NCBI GenBank assembly: GCA_937912045.1
Contig: CALDPI010000143.1
Location: 1-17,185 of the forward strand
Direction of reading: 5' to 3'
DNA from: an uncultured Clostridia bacterium
GTDB lineage: Bacteria > Bacillota > Clostridia > Oscillospirales > Acutalibacteraceae
DNA: 17,185 bases
Below, piece by piece: positions 14,034-17,185 of the stretch; the stretch's first letter is position 1, and each line of letters starts with the position of its first letter. The position numbers and the translations under genes are program-made. Under the pieces are notes generated by a model. It did no database searches. It was given only the letters and a program-made list of their open reading frames with translations, and had not been told where the DNA came from.

Positions 14034-16165
14034 CAAAACTCACTTCCTATCTGTGCGATAATCATATTCTGCCATTCCCGATTCAACGTAACAAAACGAG
14101 CATTCCAGCCGGACACACGTACCGATAAGTTTTGATAGTCTTCCGGATGCTCCTGTGCTTTTTTTAGTAGCTCTGTATCGGCAATATCAAGTTGCATAAA
14201 GTGACCTCCAAGTGTAACAAATCCCTTAATCAAGGCACTTATCGCTTCAATGCCATTTTCACCATTGACAGATGATGGCAATAATTTAATGTCGAGTGCC
14301 GCACCCGATACAGTGTGTTTCAAATCCGCCTTGCAATACGATTTGATAATAGCGGTTGCCCCTTCTTTATCGGTGCCAGGCGTTGGTGAGAAGTTTCCTG
14401 CCAACACTTCGTGTGCTTTCTTACCGTAGGGGGTTGCCATTCGCAGACGCGACCATTCCAATTGCCGTCCAAACGTACTGACACCGGCGGGGGTTTTATA
14501 TCCGCTTTCCAAATTGTCGCAAATATCGGCAAAATCGCTTATGATGTTTTTTGCAATAATATCTACTTCGTCATTATCGTTTCCAAAATAAGAGTATTTA
14601 TTAAGGGCATATTGTCTAAGTGCTTCGCTACCTTCCCAATTGGTTTTTAACAACTGCACAAGTTGTTCAAACGTCACTTTTTGCTCATCAAATACCAACT
14701 TCTTAATTGCATAAAGACTGTTAACTACATCAGTCAAACCTCCGATATGCGGCGAAACGATGTTGTAAATCGGTCCGCCCTCAAGGTAAGACAGTCCTTT
14801 TTTAATACACCCCTGCTCAAAAAGAGAAACCACCGTACACGGCGTGGACGGTTTCCATTTCCAATCTTTTGTCGGCACTGCGGTATATATAAAACGATTC
14901 TCATTTATTGAAGCAGCAATGCCTATCACTTTGTTTTTCAATCCATCAATAAATGCATTGTACAAAGATTCAAAATCCGAAAAGCAAGTGTTGTCACTGT
15001 AATCCTCAAGCATGATTTGCTGCAAAATCTGTAAAGCATCAAACGGAGTATATGTAAAAAATGTTTTGCCGGGGATCTGTATTTCCCAACAACCATCGTT
15101 TGCAAATCGTCTCGCTTCGTCAAGTTCATAACCGTAATCAGTAAGCGAATCTATAATTAAATCCTCGTTATATACAGCTACAACACCGCCGCCGTAGCGT
15201 ATAACTTCAGCAATACGTGTCAACAGTTTTGTGTCGGTATTTTTATTGATGCGAACCGTGGTCGGAAAGTCGCTGATTCCCAATTCTTCCAATATATCCA
15301 AGACAAGATGGGTAACGGCATTGGTTACTTCTTTTCCGTTTTCGTCTACACCGGCAAGTAAAATATTTTGGTAATGCTGTGCATCTCCGCTTCCATAATC
15401 GCCGCCCTTGACCCATTCGCAACCTTTTATAAAAAAGTGTGCAAGTATTTCTCTTGCTTCGTCAAGCGTTAGCGTAGCGTCAGCAAGATCTTTTTCTAAA
15501 TAATCGCCCAAAAGCCAATCAATTCTTCCAATTCCCGGCCAGTTTCCGCAAAGACGCACAAACGCAAATGTAAACCAGATGCTTTGTACCGCCTCATAAA
15601 AATTTTTAGCAGGTTCAAAAGGAACGTTTTGCAGATTCTCAAAGTTTTTACTGTATGCAGGCTTGTTTTTTAATGCCTTCAAATATCTATCATGCCATAT
15701 TTTCATGCACTGAAGACAATGTATACAGCTTTGAATAAAAGGTCCTTTTTCGGTTCCCTTGTATTTTTTAAATGCATCTTCCGCTTGCTTTTGAATATGA
15801 TTTACACCTTTTTTTAAGACTGTTTCAAAGTCAATGGTCAAATGACTGATCGAGCTTGAAAATACAGGCTTTCCGCCAAAAGTGGCAGGAATATTATGGG
15901 ATATTGCCATCCCCAAAGTCGCCGCACCGCTTATCTTCTCTCCGTTGCAAATACGGACGGGCGCAGTTTTTGAAATCTGTTCGATAACAGCGTCGTATTT
16001 TTTAAGTGGAGATAAATTCTCAAACCCTTTATAACCGTCCATCAAAACAGCGGGCGTGCTCCATGTTTCCAAGCCGTATTTGTGATTTAAAGAGTCAAAA
16101 GCAAATTTTCTCGTTTCGTCACTTAACCGTATAGGCCTTTTTCCGTTAACTGCAAAAAAAGTCAT
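14033..16165 (-). CDS. Glycyl-radical enzyme of unassigned subtype (PFL superfamily)
   Basis: 710 residues from the ATG at 16163-16165, preferred to a TTG two codons upstream because of GAGGTGA spacing. The C-terminal radical loop reads VRVSGWNARF (Gly686), with Trp in place of the usual Tyr after the radical glycine. The active-site cysteine is C359 in NDGCWEIQIPGK; Cys-x-Glu is the arrangement of eliminase and decarboxylase classes (choline lyase, glycerol and propanediol dehydratases) rather than the Cys-Cys of true PFL. Other oddities are a shorter length than the usual 780-850 and a CxxCxxC triplet at 147-153, not typical of the catalytic subunit. It pairs with the activase downstream and is divergent from an AraC-family regulator. 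I cannot name the substrate. A sugar, diol or sugar-acid dehydratase fits the regulator and surroundings, but that is inference. Confidence 0.9.
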   Translation of the reverse strand: MTFFAVNGKRPIRLSDETRKFAFDSLNHKYGLETWSTPAVLMDGYKGFENLSPLKKYDAVIEQISKTAPVRICNGEKISGAATLGMAISHNIPATFGGKPVFSSSISHLTIDFETVLKKGVNHIQKQAEDAFKKYKGTEKGPFIQSCIHCLQCMKIWHDRYLKALKNKPAYSKNFENLQNVPFEPAKNFYEAVQSIWFTFAFVRLCGNWPGIGRIDWLLGDYLEKDLADATLTLDEAREILAHFFIKGCEWVKGGDYGSGDAQHYQNILLAGVDENGKEVTNAVTHLVLDILEELGISDFPTTVRINKNTDTKLLTRIAEVIRYGGGVVAVYNEDLIIDSLTDYGYELDEARRFANDGCWEIQIPGKTFFTYTPFDALQILQQIMLEDYSDNTCFSDFESLYNAFIDGLKNKVIGIAASINENRFIYTAVPTKDWKWKPSTPCTVVSLFEQGCIKKGLSYLEGGPIYNIVSPHIGGLTDVVNSLYAIKKLVFDEQKVTFEQLVQLLKTNWEGSEALRQYALNKYSYFGNDNDEVDIIAKNIISDFADICDNLESGYKTPAGVSTFGRQLEWSRLRMATPYGKKAHEVLAGNFSPTPGTDKEGATAIIKSYCKADLKHTVSGAALDIKLLPSSVNGENGIEAISALIKGFVTLGGHFMQLDIADTELLKKAQEHPEDYQNLSVRVSGWNARFVTLNREWQNMIIAQIGSEF

Positions 16166-16184
16166 ATTCAATCACCTCGACAAC

Positions 16185-16190
16185 ATTATA
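16185..16190 (-). promoter_or_regulatory. Candidate -10 element of the glycyl-radical operon
   Basis: Minus strand TATAAT (16185-16190) with no recognisable -35 at 16-18 bases, as expected for an activator-dependent promoter. The start would fall near 16178, right at the GAGGTGA site, so the leader would be very short; another start site is possible. Confidence 0.35.
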
Positions 16191-16195
16191 ACAAA

Positions 16196-16247
16196 CAAAA
16201 CTATTAAATCTGTTGAAAATACTACTTATTTTTAGTACAATACTATT
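16196..16247. repeat. Three short operator-like repeats at 21-bp spacing
   Basis: CAAAACTATT (16196), AAATACTACT (16217) and CAATACTATT (16238) recur at exactly 21-base steps between the divergent glycyl-radical operon and the second AraC-family gene. The half-sites are short and the DNA is AT-rich, so chance is not excluded. The same geometry as the clearer repeats at 12121-12183 supports AraC-type operator sites. Confidence 0.5.
16213..16241 (+). promoter_or_regulatory. Candidate promoter of the second AraC-family gene
   Basis: TTGAAA (16213-16218), a 17-base spacer, TACAAT (16236-16241). A start near 16248 would begin at the GAGGTG ribosome binding site, leaving a leader of only about 11 bases. 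It overlaps the second and third operator-like repeats. Confidence 0.45.
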
Positions 16248-16258
16248 GAGGTGGGAAT

Positions 16259-17053
16259 ATGCAAATTGAAAAGATTGTTATTGAATATGTAAAAAAGAAC
16301 GGGTTTACCTCTACCTCGTGCGATGGTGTATGTCACACAAAAGTGTTGCCGTATTTGTCGGTGGTACAGGCAGTAGAGGGCTCTTACGATATTCAACTTG
16401 AAAACGACGTAATATGTAATACCGGAAGCGGTGGCTTTTTTATAGCGCCGTCAAATGTACAGCAACGAATTGTCCATAACACAGACCCTGCAAGTAAAAA
16501 AATGATTTGTCGTTGGATTTTTATAAAAATCAAAATCAACGATGTTTACAGCTTTGATGAAAAATTTAGTTTTCCAACTATTTTGCCCCAAAATATAAAG
16601 TCGGAAATGAATACGATTTTTGACAGATTGTTTTGTGTAGATAACACATTTGACGAATATATTTGTTATTATGAAATAATTAAACTGCTTTCTTTGGTTG
16701 CAAACGAAAAAGAGAAAATTTTACCTGCGTATATGGAACAAGCATTATGCTATATAAAAGACAACTACAGCAAAAAAATATCAATTGAAGATATTGCAAA
16801 GAGGACCCATCTTTCTTCTTCGCATTTGTTTGCGATTTTTAAGAAACAAATGGGCGTTTCCCCCATTTCTTTCCTTAACAATTATCGTATGTCTATAGCG
16901 GCAGAGCTGCTGCAAGGAACAACAAAGTCCATTAGTCAAATAGCATCAGAGGTAGGCATCGACGACTCAATATATTTTAACAAGATGTTCAAAAAGCATT
17001 ATCAGATGTCACCAACGGAATACCGTAACTGTTATATAACAAAAGCGAGGTGA
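16259..17053 (+). CDS. AraC-family transcriptional regulator of the glycyl-radical operon
   Basis: 264 residues. N-terminal cupin-like ligand domain (about 30-90, GGFFIAPSNVQQRI) and a C-terminal pair of helix-turn-helix motifs (ISIEDIAKRTHLSSSHLFAIF with GVSPISFL after it; SISQIASEVGIDDSIYFNKMF and the family ending MSPTEYR). ATG at 16259 after GAGGTGGG. Divergent from the glycyl-radical enzyme gene, which it presumably activates with an unknown ligand. The last residues (after TEYRN) are encoded by the terminator region and the TGA stop lies inside the palindrome at 17041-17065, so the native stop may have been lost. It is not close in sequence to the other AraC-family protein. Confidence 0.92.
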   Translation: MQIEKIVIEYVKKNGFTSTSCDGVCHTKVLPYLSVVQAVEGSYDIQLENDVICNTGSGGFFIAPSNVQQRIVHNTDPASKKMICRWIFIKIKINDVYSFDEKFSFPTILPQNIKSEMNTIFDRLFCVDNTFDEYICYYEIIKLLSLVANEKEKILPAYMEQALCYIKDNYSKKISIEDIAKRTHLSSSHLFAIFKKQMGVSPISFLNNYRMSIAAELLQGTTKSISQIASEVGIDDSIYFNKMFKKHYQMSPTEYRNCYITKAR

Positions 17054-17065
17054 ATTTCACCTCGC
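17041..17065. terminator. Shared terminator between convergent genes
   Basis: GCGAGGTGAA and its complement flank a single T (17045-17065), preceded by AAAA. On the minus strand this is a strong stem followed by TTTTGTT, directly after the stop of the edge gene. On plus there is no T-tract, so termination of the AraC gene may be weaker. Nearly the same sequence as the palindrome at 12983-13012. Confidence 0.75.
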
Positions 17066-17185
17066 CTAAGCCAATTTTACCTCTTTTTTCGTTTGTCCCA
17101 GTTGGACATAAGGGGTTAGAGGACTTGGGTCGAGTTGTTGTTTTTGTTCTTTGTTAGTATCACACTTTTTGTAGAAATTATGAGT
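17066..17185 (-). CDS. C-terminal end of an unidentified protein (partial)
   Basis: A minus-strand frame is open from the right edge to a TAG at 17066-17068, giving 39 residues that end in TPYVQLGQTKKEVKLA. It is followed directly by the terminator stem at 17045-17065 with its T-tract, which supports a genuine gene end. The tail is Lys/Gln-rich with prolines. I do not recognise the family. It converges with the second AraC-family gene. Confidence 0.5.
   Translation of the reverse strand, partial: THNFYKKCDTNKEQKQQLDPSPLTPYVQLGQTKKEVKLA

Noticed and set aside
5150..17060. CRISPR arrays, tRNA or rRNA genes, integrases or transposases in the accessory region
   Set aside because: None seen: no regularly spaced repeats beyond the short operator units, no tRNA-like cloverleaf noticed, and no recombinase motifs in any reading frame examined.
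17083..17115. Minus-strand mini-ORF MSNWDKRKKR
   Set aside because: No ribosome binding site, and it is out of frame with the longer edge frame that ends at a terminator.
17154..17184. SigG-like promoter on minus: TCATA, 17 bases, GATACTA, reminiscent of the spoVT leader
   Set aside because: It lies inside a minus-strand reading frame that is open from the edge to a TAG followed by a terminator; no hairpin or SD/ATG follows, so the match is most likely chance.

Overview
The window looks like the chromosome of a spore-forming Clostridia-type Firmicute. It has the Firmicutes order rimP-nusA-ylxR-ylxQ-infB, a spoVT gene, strong AGGAGG-type ribosome binding sites and AT-rich intergenic DNA. The genus cannot be read from the sequence.

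Region 1 (1-4540, minus strand) is the core transcription/translation operon, read leftward from a good housekeeping promoter (4509-4537) through a leader hairpin. It encodes RimP, NusA, YlxR/RnpM, the L7Ae-fold protein YlxQ and IF-2; infB runs off the left edge. Codon composition inside infB changes abruptly near position 780 while the frame stays open.

Region 2 (4545-5149) is spoVT, the forespore AbrB/GAF regulator. Its leader packs a SigG-type promoter and a 17-bp hairpin into the same bases. The hairpin arm that would hide the Shine-Dalgarno sequence is exactly the -35/-10 spacer, so it is present only in read-through RNA from the operon upstream.

Region 3 (5168-13012) is an AT-rich accessory carbohydrate island. 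A divergent AraC-type regulator faces a tightly packed seven-gene minus-strand operon: an enolase-superfamily sugar-acid dehydratase candidate, two signal-peptide-less GH10 glycosidases, an RraA-fold aldolase-like protein, an SDR dehydrogenase, an in-frame lactonase/SDR fusion remnant and a UlaG-like metallo-lactonase. Together they suggest intracellular cleavage of a xylan-type oligosaccharide followed by oxidation, lactone hydrolysis, dehydration and retro-aldol cleavage of a sugar acid. The substrate is not determined, and there is no transporter in the cluster.

Region 4 (13085-13214) is a second copy of the spoVT leader with only its first ten codons, in the same orientation as the first copy and 8,065 bp away. 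The island is therefore bracketed by direct repeats.

Region 5 (13221-17065) is a second module with the same plan: a glycyl-radical enzyme of unrecognised subtype and its activase on the minus strand, and a divergent AraC-type regulator. Both regulator/operon intergenic regions carry three short direct repeats about 21 bp apart, and both regulators end at a near-identical palindromic terminator. The last 120 bases hold the C-terminus of an unidentified minus-strand gene.

The best candidate for something undescribed is the combination of a promoter-encoded translational switch at spoVT with its duplication around AraC-controlled catabolic cassettes. The unusual glycyl-radical enzyme is the second candidate.
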